A model generated the notes under the pieces. The model was not told the DNA's origin, searched no databases, and saw only the letters and a program-made list of their open reading frames with translations. A program made the translations under genes and the position numbers. From Streptosporangium brasiliense (GTDB taxonomy: Bacteria > Actinomycetota > Actinomycetes > Streptosporangiales > Streptosporangiaceae), in the NCBI RefSeq assembly GCF_030811595.1, contig NZ_JAUSRB010000002.1:6138001-6202000 (forward strand): a DNA stretch of 64,000 nt, in the 5' to 3' direction. Below, piece by piece: positions 45,701 through 53,426 of the stretch. Within the stretch, counting starts at the first letter, position 1. Each line of letters begins with the position of its first letter.

Positions 45701-45733
45701 CGGCCGCTCCGCCGTGCCGCGGGGGAGCGGCCG
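45701..45733. terminator. Bidirectional terminator between S9 peptidase and carotenoid oxygenase
   Basis: CGGCCGCTCC pairs perfectly with GGAGCGGCCG (10 bp) around a 13-nt loop, placed exactly between two convergent stop codons. Confidence 0.65.
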
Positions 45734-47041
45734 TCAGCTGTCGGGGAGCCAGGAGCCGTGGAAACCAGCCGGGACGCGGCGCGGGAGCCGTACGGAGGCG
45801 ACGGAGTCCAGGCCGGCGGCGTCGAGGACGAGCAGCTCCGAGCCGTCGCCCGCGTGGTCGGTGACGATCGACAGCAGCCAGCCGTCGTCCTCGGCGGCGG
45901 CCCCGGCGGCGGGCACGAAGACCGCCTCACCCGGCCGCCCGCCGAGCTCCCGGCCAAGGCCCGCGCTGGTCTCGGTGTCGTACTTCACGACCGCGCCGTC
46001 GGTCACCGCGTACAGGAACCGGCTGGCGCGGCCGAGCCGGTCCTCGTTGAACGTCGGGAACTCCACCGCGCGGTCGTCGAGCTGCTCCTCCCGCACCGTG
46101 CCGCGCGCGGGGTCGAGCACCCACCGGTGCACCACGGCGCCGTCCGTCTCGGCCACGGGGTTGGCGCTGTCGCCGATGCGGGACCAGGCCGAGGTGAAGG
46201 CCTCCCGCGTGTAGCGGACGGCCTCCAGCACCACGCGGCCGGAGGCGTCCTCGTGGGCGTTGCCGACGTGGAAGATGTAGCACGGGTCGACGTCGAACCA
46301 GGTCACCCGGCCGGCGCGGTCCATCACGCCGATCCTGGCGCCGTAGGAGTCGTCCCACCGGAACGGCATGCCGCGCCCGAGCGTCTCCAGGTCGAAGACG
46401 ACGGGCAGGTCCAGCCAGACGACGTGGTTCTCGGTGATCGCGAAGTCGTGGATCATCGTCGGTCCCGGGACGTCCACGACGCGGCTCTCCACCAGCGCCC
46501 CCGCCGCCGACAGGCGATGGTAGGTCAGGTAGGGAGCGAAGAAGCCGTACCCGAACAGGTGCAGCTCTCCGGTGACCGGGTCCCGCTTCGGATGGGCCGT
46601 CATCGCGGTGGTCAGCCGCCCGCCGAAGTCGCACGGCCCGACCGTCTCCAGCTCGGGCGTCATCTCGTACGGCAGGCCGTTCTCGACCAGGGCGAGGATC
46701 CTGTCGGCGTGCCGGACGATGTGGGTGTTGGCCCTGACGGCGGTCAGGTCGAGGCCGTCCGGGCCGGCGAAGGGGGCGTCGTCGGTGAAGGCCCGGGTCC
46801 GGACCCACCGGTTGCGATACCACTCGGCGCGGCCGTCGCGCAGCCGCAGGCCGTGGATCATTCCGTGGCCGGCGAACCAGTGGCCCGGGTCCTGGCCGGG
46901 CAGCGGATTGGGGCCGTTGCGGAAGTAACGTCCGGTGAGCTCGGCCGGCAGCGTCCCGGTGACGGGCAGGTCGACGGCGCCGATCTCGTCGGGGACGGGG
47001 GCCAGGTCACCGGTGAGATACGCGGGTGCGGCAGTGGTCAT
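45734..47041 (-). CDS. Carotenoid cleavage oxygenase (RPE65/CCO family)
   Basis: A 435-residue non-heme iron dioxygenase. All four iron-binding histidines are present: His150 (TAHP), His198 (MIHDF), His258 (IFHVGNA) and His428 (GFHGSW). YFRNGPNP near the start is the family hallmark. It cleaves a C=C bond of a carotenoid or related polyene or stilbene, in the cytoplasm or at membranes. GGAGCTGACG precedes ATG 47041. Divergent from PadR with elaborate dyads between, so likely PadR-repressed. Confidence 0.93.
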   Translation of the reverse strand: MTTAAPAYLTGDLAPVPDEIGAVDLPVTGTLPAELTGRYFRNGPNPLPGQDPGHWFAGHGMIHGLRLRDGRAEWYRNRWVRTRAFTDDAPFAGPDGLDLTAVRANTHIVRHADRILALVENGLPYEMTPELETVGPCDFGGRLTTAMTAHPKRDPVTGELHLFGYGFFAPYLTYHRLSAAGALVESRVVDVPGPTMIHDFAITENHVVWLDLPVVFDLETLGRGMPFRWDDSYGARIGVMDRAGRVTWFDVDPCYIFHVGNAHEDASGRVVLEAVRYTREAFTSAWSRIGDSANPVAETDGAVVHRWVLDPARGTVREEQLDDRAVEFPTFNEDRLGRASRFLYAVTDGAVVKYDTETSAGLGRELGGRPGEAVFVPAAGAAAEDDGWLLSIVTDHAGDGSELLVLDAAGLDSVASVRLPRRVPAGFHGSWLPDS

Positions 47042-47097
47042 CGTCAGCTCCGGGTGGTCAGGGGGAGAGGCGGCCGTCGAGGGGACCGGCACGTCTC

Positions 47098-47164
47098 GAT
47101 ATTCCTATCCAGACATGTCGAAGGTAGAACTGACAGAAATGACATGTCAATATTGGAATATAGG
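47098..47164. promoter_or_regulatory. Nested PadR operator region
   Basis: Two copies of the palindrome GACATGTC (47112-47119 and 47141-47148, 29 bp apart) lie inside outer arms ATATTCC (about 47099-47105) and GGAATAT (about 47155-47161). All are AT-rich relative to the genome and fill the gap between the divergent oxygenase and PadR starts. Confidence 0.65.
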
Positions 47165-47173
47165 ATCGCTGCC

Positions 47174-47776
47174 ATGAGCCTCCGCCACGCGCTGCTGGGC
47201 CTGCTCGCGCAGGGCCCCGCCAGCGGTTACGACCTGCTGAAGGTCTTCGAGATCTCCCTGGCCAACGTGTGGCCCGCCACGCAGAGCCAGGTCTACGCCG
47301 AGCTGGCCCGCCTCGCGGACGCGGATCTGGTGAAGGTCGCCGCCGGAGGCCCCCGCGGACGCAAGGAGTACAGCATCGCCGAGCGGGGGCTCGCCGAGCT
47401 CCGCCACTGGCTGACGGAGGTCGAGCCCGCCCGCACCGGCCGTAGCGAGATGCTGCTGCGGGTTTTCTTCCTGGGGCAGACCCATCCTGACCAGGCACGT
47501 GGCTACCTGCGGCGGGAGGCGGAGGTGGCGGAGCGGCAGCGCGAGCGGCTGGCGGCGCTGAAGCAGGTCGTGGAGCGGGAGGAGAGCGACCTGTCCGTCT
47601 ACGGCCGGCTCGCCCTGGAGTGGGGCCTGCGCTTCAGCGCCATGCAGCGGGAATGGGCCGAATGGGCTGGGGGCCAGATCGGGGGAGGGGTCGGGCCGGA
47701 GCCGGCGGACCCGTCAGGCCCGGTGGCCCTGTCAGATCCGGCGGGACCGCAGGGGGACCGCGGGCACCCGAGCTGA
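47174..47776 (+). CDS. PadR-family transcriptional regulator
   Basis: A 200-residue regulator. LRHALLGLLAQGPASGYDLL and the wing region ATQSQVYAELARLADADLV place it with PadR-like proteins, followed by a C-terminal coiled-coil Vir_act_alpha_C-like domain and a Gly/Pro-rich tail. PadR repressors typically respond to phenolic or hydrophobic ligands. It diverges from the carotenoid oxygenase. The last codons are part of a stop-spanning duplication. Confidence 0.93.
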   Translation: MSLRHALLGLLAQGPASGYDLLKVFEISLANVWPATQSQVYAELARLADADLVKVAAGGPRGRKEYSIAERGLAELRHWLTEVEPARTGRSEMLLRVFFLGQTHPDQARGYLRREAEVAERQRERLAALKQVVEREESDLSVYGRLALEWGLRFSAMQREWAEWAGGQIGGGVGPEPADPSGPVALSDPAGPQGDRGHPS

Positions 47777-47799
47777 GGTGACCGCGGGCGCCGAGCCCG
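47756..47799. repeat. Decayed tandem duplication (about 24 bp) spanning the PadR stop
   Basis: GACCGCGGGCACCCGAGCTGAGGT-like unit at 47756-47779 is followed by GACCGCGGGCGCCGAGCCC. The first copy encodes DRGHPS with the TGA stop. The second has lost two bases or more. Confidence 0.55.
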
Positions 47800-47906
47800 C
47801 CGGCCGCGGCCGGGTCCGTCCGGTGCGCCGTGGCCGGCGGGCCCCGTCCCATCGATTGATCACTTCTCGGGAGTCATTTGTCGGAGCTGGTGGGTAGCGT
47901 GCCGGT

Positions 47907-48428
47907 ATGAGCGACGCGCACCACCCGATCGAGGGCGAGCAGTGGCAGCCGGGCGATCTCGTCCTGGACGCCGCGGGCGGCCTGTTCACCCGCGCCGGCC
48001 GGGCGGATGAGGCCGAGGGCCGGCCGTGGGGTTACCCCGCCGACCAGGCGCGGCTCGTCACCGGGGAGACCCACGTGCCTGAGGGCAGCGTCCCGGAGAC
48101 CGCCCCGGCACGCCCGCTGACGCTCCTGGCCCGTGACGGCCGGCCCGCCCTGCCGGCCGTCCCCGACGACGCCTCCAGCGTGACCGGCACCGCCGCCGCG
48201 GACGCGGCGGCGTCCACGGGCGTCGGCGGGCTGTTCCTCGCCGCCACGGCCTTCGACCCCGACGGCGCCGGCGACTCGCGGGCGGCCAAGCTCCGCGCCA
48301 GCCTGCTCGACAGCGTCGTCATCGTCGACAGCCCGCAGGTCCTCACCGAGATGTTCGGCGGCGCCGCTGACGGCCTGCTCGTGGAGCTGGCGGACTGGCA
48401 CGAGCGCAGCATGGGGGAGAGCGCCTGA
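47907..48428 (+). CDS. Hypothetical protein, unrecognised
   Basis: A 173-residue acidic, soluble-looking protein with codon use typical of the window. The N-terminus EGEQWQPGDLVLDAAGGLFT suggests a small beta-barrel-like element. The middle is Ala/Thr/Asp-rich, and the C-terminus (LLDSVVIVDSPQVLTEMFG) is hydrophobic and likely helical. I do not recognise the family. It lies between PadR and a membrane protein on the same strand; the start ATG 47907 has a weak ribosome site. Confidence 0.7.
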   Translation: MSDAHHPIEGEQWQPGDLVLDAAGGLFTRAGRADEAEGRPWGYPADQARLVTGETHVPEGSVPETAPARPLTLLARDGRPALPAVPDDASSVTGTAAADAAASTGVGGLFLAATAFDPDGAGDSRAAKLRASLLDSVVIVDSPQVLTEMFGGAADGLLVELADWHERSMGESA

Positions 48429-48484
48429 GCGTTCCCCGCCGCGCCCGGCGCCCCGCGCCTGGGCGCGCCTGTCCCGGAGTCAGT

Positions 48485-48690
48485 CCGGCCCCGGCCGTGT
48501 TCGTCGCGTCCGCCGGTCCGGCTCTGACCGCACTCGTCCCGGAGCCGGCCCGGCCTCGGCCGTGATCGTCGCGTCCGCCGGACAGGCTCTGATCGTGCTC
48601 GCCCCAGCTCCTGAAAAGGCCGGCTGTCGGCAGCCCGCAGGCCCCTGGAGGGCAGGCTGTCGCCCCTGGAGGGCGGGCTGTTGACAGCCT
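48485..48690. repeat. 65-bp tandem duplication and small hairpins in a 549-nt gap
   Basis: A CGGCCGTG(T/A)TCGTCGCGTCC core occurs at 48492 and 48557, with about 80% match over roughly 60 bp. GCCCCTGGAGGGC(A/G)GGCTGT occurs twice from about 48641. GGCTGT-TG-ACAGCC at 48676-48689 can form a hairpin. No gene is seen between 48429 and 48977. Confidence 0.6.
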
Positions 48691-48977
48691 GCACCGCTGT
48701 AGCGATCATGAGCGTCATCGGGTGGAGCTGTTCGCTGAAGCTGTGTGTGAGAGAGATACCTCGTCCTCGCAGGTAGGGAGCGTCCATGCCCCGTGCGGCC
48801 CTCGACCCGGACGGACCGGTGATCCAGGGCCCGATCCCCTCTCCGTCGGGAGACCGCCCGGCCACCTCCGCCGAGAGCGCGTCCACCACCCCCTGATCAC
48901 CGGCCCCAGGACCAGCCGGTCGCAGCTCAGTCATGCCCCGCAACCCACCAGCGCGTCTGACTCGAGAAAGGTGCCTC

Positions 48978-49952
48978 ATGGCCCGGAGCGTCCCCATCTC
49001 CGTTTCCTCGCCCGACACTCATGCCGCGGATCTGCCCCGTCACCGAGGACTGATCATCCTTCTCAGCGTGCTGGCGGGAGCGTTGATCGCCTCGCTGTGG
49101 TCCTTCCGGCTCGTCGACAGCGTGATCGGCGACAACGTCGCGAACACGCTGCTCGGCTATGACGCCAAGCAGACGCAGATCGGGGGCCTGGTCGCGGGGA
49201 CGATCTTCGCCTTCGTCTCGGGCCTGGCCGGCACCTTCACCGCGTGCAACATCGCCGCCTTCGGCGCGATCGCCCCCATGGCGGACGCCGGGGGCGGCCG
49301 CGCCGGCGGCCGTGCGGACGCCTCCGCCCCGGTCCGGATCGGGGCGACCCTGCGGCCCCTCGGCTGGCTCGCACTCGGCATGATCGTGATCTCCGGCGCC
49401 TACGGCGCCATCGGCGCGGCCCTGGGCCAGCGGCTGCCCCAGCTGTCCGGGGCGGCGGCCGGCTCCGGCCTGCCGCCCAGGCTCCTCCAGGCGTCGATCG
49501 TCTTCGGCGTGATCGGCCTGGCGTTCACCTACCTCGGCCTGGCGGCGCTGCGCGTGGTGCCCGATCCGTTCGCCCGTCTGTCACGCCGTTTCCCCAACGC
49601 CCGCCTGATCGTGATCGGCGCGCTGATCGGCGGTTTCCTCGTCGGGCGGCCCTTCCCGCTGTTCCGCAAACTGTTCGAGTACGCGGCCCAGACTCACAAT
49701 CCGTTCTACGGCGCCGCCGTCTTCGTCCTGCAGTCGCTCGGCAACATCACACTGATGGCGGCGCTCTTCGTCGTGCTCGTGCACGCGACCAGAGGCCGCT
49801 TCACCCGCTGGATGACCGCCAGGCCGGCACGCGTGGCGACGATCACGGCCGTGGCCTTCATCGTCGTCGGCGCCTTCACCTTCCTCTACTGGGACCTGCG
49901 GCTGCCCGCGCGCTTCGGCTACGGCTGGTTCCCGGTGGCGCCCTGGGAGTGA
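48978..49952 (+). CDS. Integral membrane protein of unknown function
   Basis: A 324-residue protein with about seven hydrophobic helices. A conserved-looking element GLAGTFTACNIAAFGAIAPM around residue 75-95 contains a single cysteine in a helix; a second loop reads RRFPNARLIVIGALIGGFLV. It resembles redox-related membrane proteins of the CcdA/DsbD type only in general layout. I do not assign a function. AAAGGTG precedes ATG 48978. Its stop lies in the first unit of a 42-bp array. Confidence 0.78.
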   Translation: MARSVPISVSSPDTHAADLPRHRGLIILLSVLAGALIASLWSFRLVDSVIGDNVANTLLGYDAKQTQIGGLVAGTIFAFVSGLAGTFTACNIAAFGAIAPMADAGGGRAGGRADASAPVRIGATLRPLGWLALGMIVISGAYGAIGAALGQRLPQLSGAAAGSGLPPRLLQASIVFGVIGLAFTYLGLAALRVVPDPFARLSRRFPNARLIVIGALIGGFLVGRPFPLFRKLFEYAAQTHNPFYGAAVFVLQSLGNITLMAALFVVLVHATRGRFTRWMTARPARVATITAVAFIVVGAFTFLYWDLRLPARFGYGWFPVAPWE

Positions 49953-50068
49953 GCGGACCCGTCCGGCGGGCCGCTCACCGCGTTCTGGGAGTGAGCGGAC
50001 CCGTCCGGTGAGCCGCTCACCGCGTTCTGGGAGTGAGCGGACCCGTCCGGTGAGCCGCTCACCGCGCT
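49943..50068. repeat. Three copies of a 42-bp hairpin unit shared by two convergent stop codons
   Basis: Units at 49943, 49985 and 50027 each contain TGAGTG-like ends and the perfect 8-bp stem GTGAGCGG...CCGCTCAC. The first unit contains the last codons and stop of the membrane protein. The third unit contains the stop codon of the convergent TetR gene. The unit is a multiple of three, so TGA recurs in frame in each copy. It probably acts as a bidirectional terminator. Confidence 0.92.
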
Positions 50069-50790
50069 GGCGCGCCCCGCCGGGGAGGGCGGCCCCGGCC
50101 GGCGGCGGGCTCGTCGTCCTGCGGAACCGGCCGCACCTCCTCGACCACCTTCTCCAGCCGCCCCTGGGAGGACTTCACCGACCGGGTGGCGGCCTCCAGG
50201 GCGTCACCGGCGCCGACCATCAGGCCGGTCAGCTGGGCCTCGAAGACCCGGTCGGCGTCGCACGGGGCGATCAGGTAGTCGCCGAGTTCGAGCGTGACCA
50301 GCCCGTGGATCGCGGTCCACAGCTGGTGGGCGACGAGCTCGGCGTCGCCGGTCCGGAACCGGCCCGCCGTGATGCAGCGGGTCGCGCACTCGACCACGGT
50401 GCTCAGGGTGTAGCGGCCGTACTGGCGGTCCTCCGCGGTCAGGGAGAACCCGGCCAGCGACGCCCCGCCGAACATGACCGCGTACAGGTGCGGGTTGGTC
50501 AGGGCGTTGTGCCGGTAGGCCCGGCCGAACAGCGCGATGTCGGCGACGGGGTCGGTGGTCTGGGCGACGTGCGAGAAATAGCTCTGCAGGCGGGCGAACC
50601 CCTCGTACACCATCTCGCGGACCAGGCCGCTCATCCCGCCGAAGTTGGTGTAGACCGCCATCGTCGAGCTGCCGGCCTCCGTGGCGATGCGGCGGGCCGA
50701 CAGAGCCTGGGGCCCCTCGTCGGCGAGCAGCCGTGCGGCGATGTCGACGAGGACGGGCCCTGTCTGCGGGTTCGATCTGCGTGGACTCAC
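50059..50790 (-). CDS. TetR-family transcriptional regulator
   Basis: A 243-residue regulator with helix-turn-helix (AARLLADEGPQALSARRIAT then EAGSSTMAVYTNFGGMSGLV) of the TetR_C_33-like/AmtR-like group. GTG 50790 is chosen over GTG-less upstream frame, since the ATG at 50826 would put the operators within the coding sequence. It is divergent from the second carotenoid-oxygenase homologue. Confidence 0.9.
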   Translation of the reverse strand: MSPRRSNPQTGPVLVDIAARLLADEGPQALSARRIATEAGSSTMAVYTNFGGMSGLVREMVYEGFARLQSYFSHVAQTTDPVADIALFGRAYRHNALTNPHLYAVMFGGASLAGFSLTAEDRQYGRYTLSTVVECATRCITAGRFRTGDAELVAHQLWTAIHGLVTLELGDYLIAPCDADRVFEAQLTGLMVGAGDALEAATRSVKSSQGRLEKVVEEVRPVPQDDEPAAGRGRPPRRGAPAR

Positions 50791-50791
50791 C

Positions 50792-50820
50792 TTGACAGTA
50801 TGGCATAACAGCGTTATGTT
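50792..50820 (+). promoter_or_regulatory. Consensus sigma-70-type promoter
   Basis: TTGACA (50792-50797), a 17-nt spacer and TATGTT (50815-50820) face the second carotenoid-oxygenase homologue, whose start is 50 nt on. This is the best vegetative promoter seen in the window. Confidence 0.7.
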
Positions 50821-50840
50821 TAGCATAACGCTGTTATGCT
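50804..50840. promoter_or_regulatory. Twin TetR operators (CATAAC-N3-GTTATG)
   Basis: Site 1 CATAACAGCGTTATG (50804-50818) covers the promoter spacer and -10; site 2 AGCATAAC-GCT-GTTATGCT (50822-50840) covers the start region. Both have perfect arms and 3-bp centres 20 bp apart, suggesting two dimers on one face of the helix. They lie between the divergent TetR and oxygenase-like genes. Confidence 0.8.
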
Positions 50841-50870
50841 ACCCGTCAGGCCCCACAGGGAGGTGCCGAT

Positions 50871-52094
50871 ATGACCATCACAGAGCACATCGACCCGATC
50901 ACCATGACCGCCCCCGCGTCCCACTGCCACCTGCCGTTCGGCGAGTGGCTGCCCGTCGACGGCGCCATACCCGCCGGCCTGGACGGCGCCCTCGTGCAGG
51001 CGGGCCCGCATCCGGCACGGCCGTACGCCACGGACGGGCCGGCTCTCCTGTCCGGCGTGCGGCTCGGCGGCGGCACGGCCCGACGGCTCAGGGCCTCCGC
51101 CGGGGAGTTCCACGGCCACCCGCTGGACTGGGCGGCGAGTCCCATGACCTGGCCCCGGCACGCCGGGTCCACCGCGACCCCGGCCGGACCGGGCCGGAGC
51201 GGCCTCGCGCTGCCGGTCCAGGACCCGGCCACGGCCGAGTGGCACACGATCGCCACCCATCCCGGTCTGAGCCGCGCCGAACACCTGACCATCGGACCGG
51301 ACGGCGCCGTCCGCGCCGTCCGGCCGTTCGCGCTCGACGGCGCGCCGCTCATGCACGCGGTCGCGCTCACCGAACGGTTCGTCGTGGTGTTCGACCTGCC
51401 CGTGACCTACCACCGGGCGGCCGCCATGGTCGGTGCCGGTTCCCCCTACCGTTGGCGGCGGGACCGGCCGGCCCGCATCGGGCTGCTGTCGCGGCGGCCG
51501 GGCGACACCGCGGAACCGCGCTGGTTCCCGATCGACCCTTGTTACGTGTTCCAGTCGGTGAACGCCTACGACGACGGCCACCGGGTGGTCGTTGACGCGG
51601 TCCGCCACGACCGGGCCTTCGACGGCCCGGCGCGGTCCGGAGCCGCCGCCACCGGATCGCCGCGGGTGCACCGGTGGACCCTCGACCTGGACAGCGGTAC
51701 GGCGTGCGAGCGGCCGCTGGTCGACTCCCTGGAACTGGCCTCGGTGGACTCCCGGCGGGCCGGCCGCAGGCATCAGCTGGTCTTCGGCCGCACCCCCGGC
51801 GGGCGGGCGCTGGTCGGCCACGACCTCGCGGCCGACAGCACCCAAGTGCGGGAGCTGCCGCCGGGCTGGAGCGCCGACCGGCCGGTATTCGTCCCCCGCG
51901 GCCGCGCCGAGGGCGACGGCTGGATCGTGGTCCTCACGCGGAACGCCGTACAGCGGCGCAGCGAGCTGCTGGTGCTCGACGCGCTCCACCTGACCGGCCG
52001 GCCCCAGGCGGTGGTCCACCTCCCGGCCATGCCGCCGGCCGTACGGCACACCGCCTGGGTGCCCGCGGCCGGCGGCCCCGCCGGTCGCGGCTGA
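50871..52094 (+). CDS. Carotenoid cleavage oxygenase-family protein with an altered iron site
   Basis: A 407-residue RPE65/CCO-family homologue. Three iron-ligand histidines align: His130 (ATHP), His162 (LMHAV) and His393 (VRHTAW). The third ligand position is Gln228 (CYVFQSVNAY instead of the usual FHxxNA). The N-terminal YFRNGPNP hallmark is degraded to LVQAGPHP and the Asp after the second His is Ala. It may be a non-catalytic binding protein or use a changed metal site. GGGAGGTGCCGAT precedes ATG 50871. Sharp TetR control argues that it is functional. Confidence 0.85.
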   Translation: MTITEHIDPITMTAPASHCHLPFGEWLPVDGAIPAGLDGALVQAGPHPARPYATDGPALLSGVRLGGGTARRLRASAGEFHGHPLDWAASPMTWPRHAGSTATPAGPGRSGLALPVQDPATAEWHTIATHPGLSRAEHLTIGPDGAVRAVRPFALDGAPLMHAVALTERFVVVFDLPVTYHRAAAMVGAGSPYRWRRDRPARIGLLSRRPGDTAEPRWFPIDPCYVFQSVNAYDDGHRVVVDAVRHDRAFDGPARSGAAATGSPRVHRWTLDLDSGTACERPLVDSLELASVDSRRAGRRHQLVFGRTPGGRALVGHDLAADSTQVRELPPGWSADRPVFVPRGRAEGDGWIVVLTRNAVQRRSELLVLDALHLTGRPQAVVHLPAMPPAVRHTAWVPAAGGPAGRG

Positions 52095-52514
52095 CCCACC
52101 CCGTGACGGTACCGGAGCGGTGATCTCCGGGGACTCCACCGGTCAGAGCGGTGTGACGGGCCGTCCTCGCCGGAGCGGACGGCGCCCCGGTCGGGGTCGG
52201 CGCCGACGACGCCGATACTGATCGGCCCGGCGGCTGCGACAGGGAAGATCTGCTCCGGGTCGCCGAGACGGCGCTACGGGCCTGGCCTGCCGGCCGGTGA
52301 CCGGCGCGGGGGCGGACGTGGGGACCGCCGGTCGCCGGCGCGCCGACCGGCGGGCCGCCGGCCCGCTCATGGGGCCGTCCTTTTTGCCGGACTGGCAATG
52401 AATTTTGTCAAGCACCGGGGTCCGGGCGGACCATCTCTCGTGAACGGAGACGCGGTGACCGCCGGTGCGGACCGTGGTCCCGCCCGGCACGAAGGCACGT
52501 AGGAGGACGCACTG
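52095..52514. other. 420-nt intergenic region without a recognisable gene
   Basis: No convincing frame. A plus-strand scrap EDLLRVAETALRAWPAG near 52245 ends at a stop and could be a relic. A lower-GC patch near 52380-52420 (TTTTTGCCGG...AATTTTGTC) probably holds the promoter of the following methyltransferase. Confidence 0.4.
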
Positions 52515-53150
52515 ATGACGGATGGCACCATCTCGGAGGAGGAGTTCTGGGACGCCCGTTACGGGGAGAGCGACCAGATCTGGAGCGGGAATCCCAACGC
52601 CGTCCTGGTCCGTGAGATCACCGGCCTGGCGCCGGGCAGAGCCCTGGACCTGGGGTGCGGTGAGGGGGCCGACGCGATCTGGCTCGCGCGCCAGGGGTGG
52701 CGTGTCACCGCCACCGACATCTCCCGCGTCGCCCTCGACCGCGCGGCCCGGCACGCGACGGCGGCGGAGGTCGACGGACGCATCGACTGGCAACGGCACG
52801 ACCTCGGAGCGTCCTTCCCCGCCGGCGACTTCGATCTCGTCTCCGCCCAGTTCCTGCACTCCCGCGGAGACATGCCGCGGGAGAGGATCCTGCGGACCGC
52901 CGCCTCGGCCGTCGCGCCCGGCGGGGTGCTCCTTGTCGTCGGACACGCGGGGCATCCCTCCTGGGAGCACGATTCCCATCCCCAGATGCGCTTGCCCACG
53001 CCGAAGGAGGTCCTCGAAGCCCTCGACCTCCCCGACGGGCAGTGGGAGGTGCAGCTGTGCGAAGAGCACCAGCGGAGCCAGACCGGCCCCGACGGGCAGC
53101 CGGCCACCCGTACGGACAGCGTCCTCAAGGTCCGGCGGCTGATCGGCTGA
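52515..53150 (+). CDS. Class I SAM-dependent methyltransferase (TehB/thiopurine methyltransferase-like)
   Basis: A 211-residue enzyme: FWDARYGESDQIWSGNPNAV at the N-terminus, motif I ALDLGCGEGADAIWLA, TATDIS, FDLVSAQFLHSR and PGGVLLVVGH. The FWDxRY/W.GxPN start is typical of actinobacterial methyltransferases near tellurite- or thiol-methylating enzymes. GGAGGACGCACTG precedes ATG 52515. The last codons and stop are duplicated in tandem. Confidence 0.92.
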   Translation: MTDGTISEEEFWDARYGESDQIWSGNPNAVLVREITGLAPGRALDLGCGEGADAIWLARQGWRVTATDISRVALDRAARHATAAEVDGRIDWQRHDLGASFPAGDFDLVSAQFLHSRGDMPRERILRTAASAVAPGGVLLVVGHAGHPSWEHDSHPQMRLPTPKEVLEALDLPDGQWEVQLCEEHQRSQTGPDGQPATRTDSVLKVRRLIG

Positions 53151-53171
53151 GCGGTTGATCGGCTGAGCGGC
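53140..53171. repeat. Tandem duplication (2 x 16 bp) spanning the methyltransferase stop
   Basis: TGATCGGCTGAGCGGT (53140-53155) and TGATCGGCTGAGCGGC (53156-53171). The first copy contains codons for LIG and the TGA. Further GC-rich repeats (CGGGCGGGCCCGTGCGGC twice, about 53227-53262) follow. Confidence 0.8.
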
Positions 53172-53426
53172 CGGGCCGGCCGCGCCGTGCGGGCCGTACT
53201 TGGCGCGGCCGGCCGCGCCGCGCGACCGGGCGGGCCCGTGCGGCCGGGCGGGCCCGTGCGGCCGGCCGCCGTGGGACAGCGGATCCGCTGGGCGCTTTGC
53301 GGGCGTTCGCGGGGCTTCGCTCCGTGACCCTGATAACAGCTCCATAAGAGCCTCCCGTTACCTTGCCCGTACGGTGCGTGACATTCGACAGGCTGGGGCA
53401 GATCAAGACGTGACATGGGAGGCGAG

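Noticed and set aside
52143..53345. 400-codon minus-strand frame
   Set aside because: Antisense to the methyltransferase; Arg/Pro/Gly-rich with no domain.
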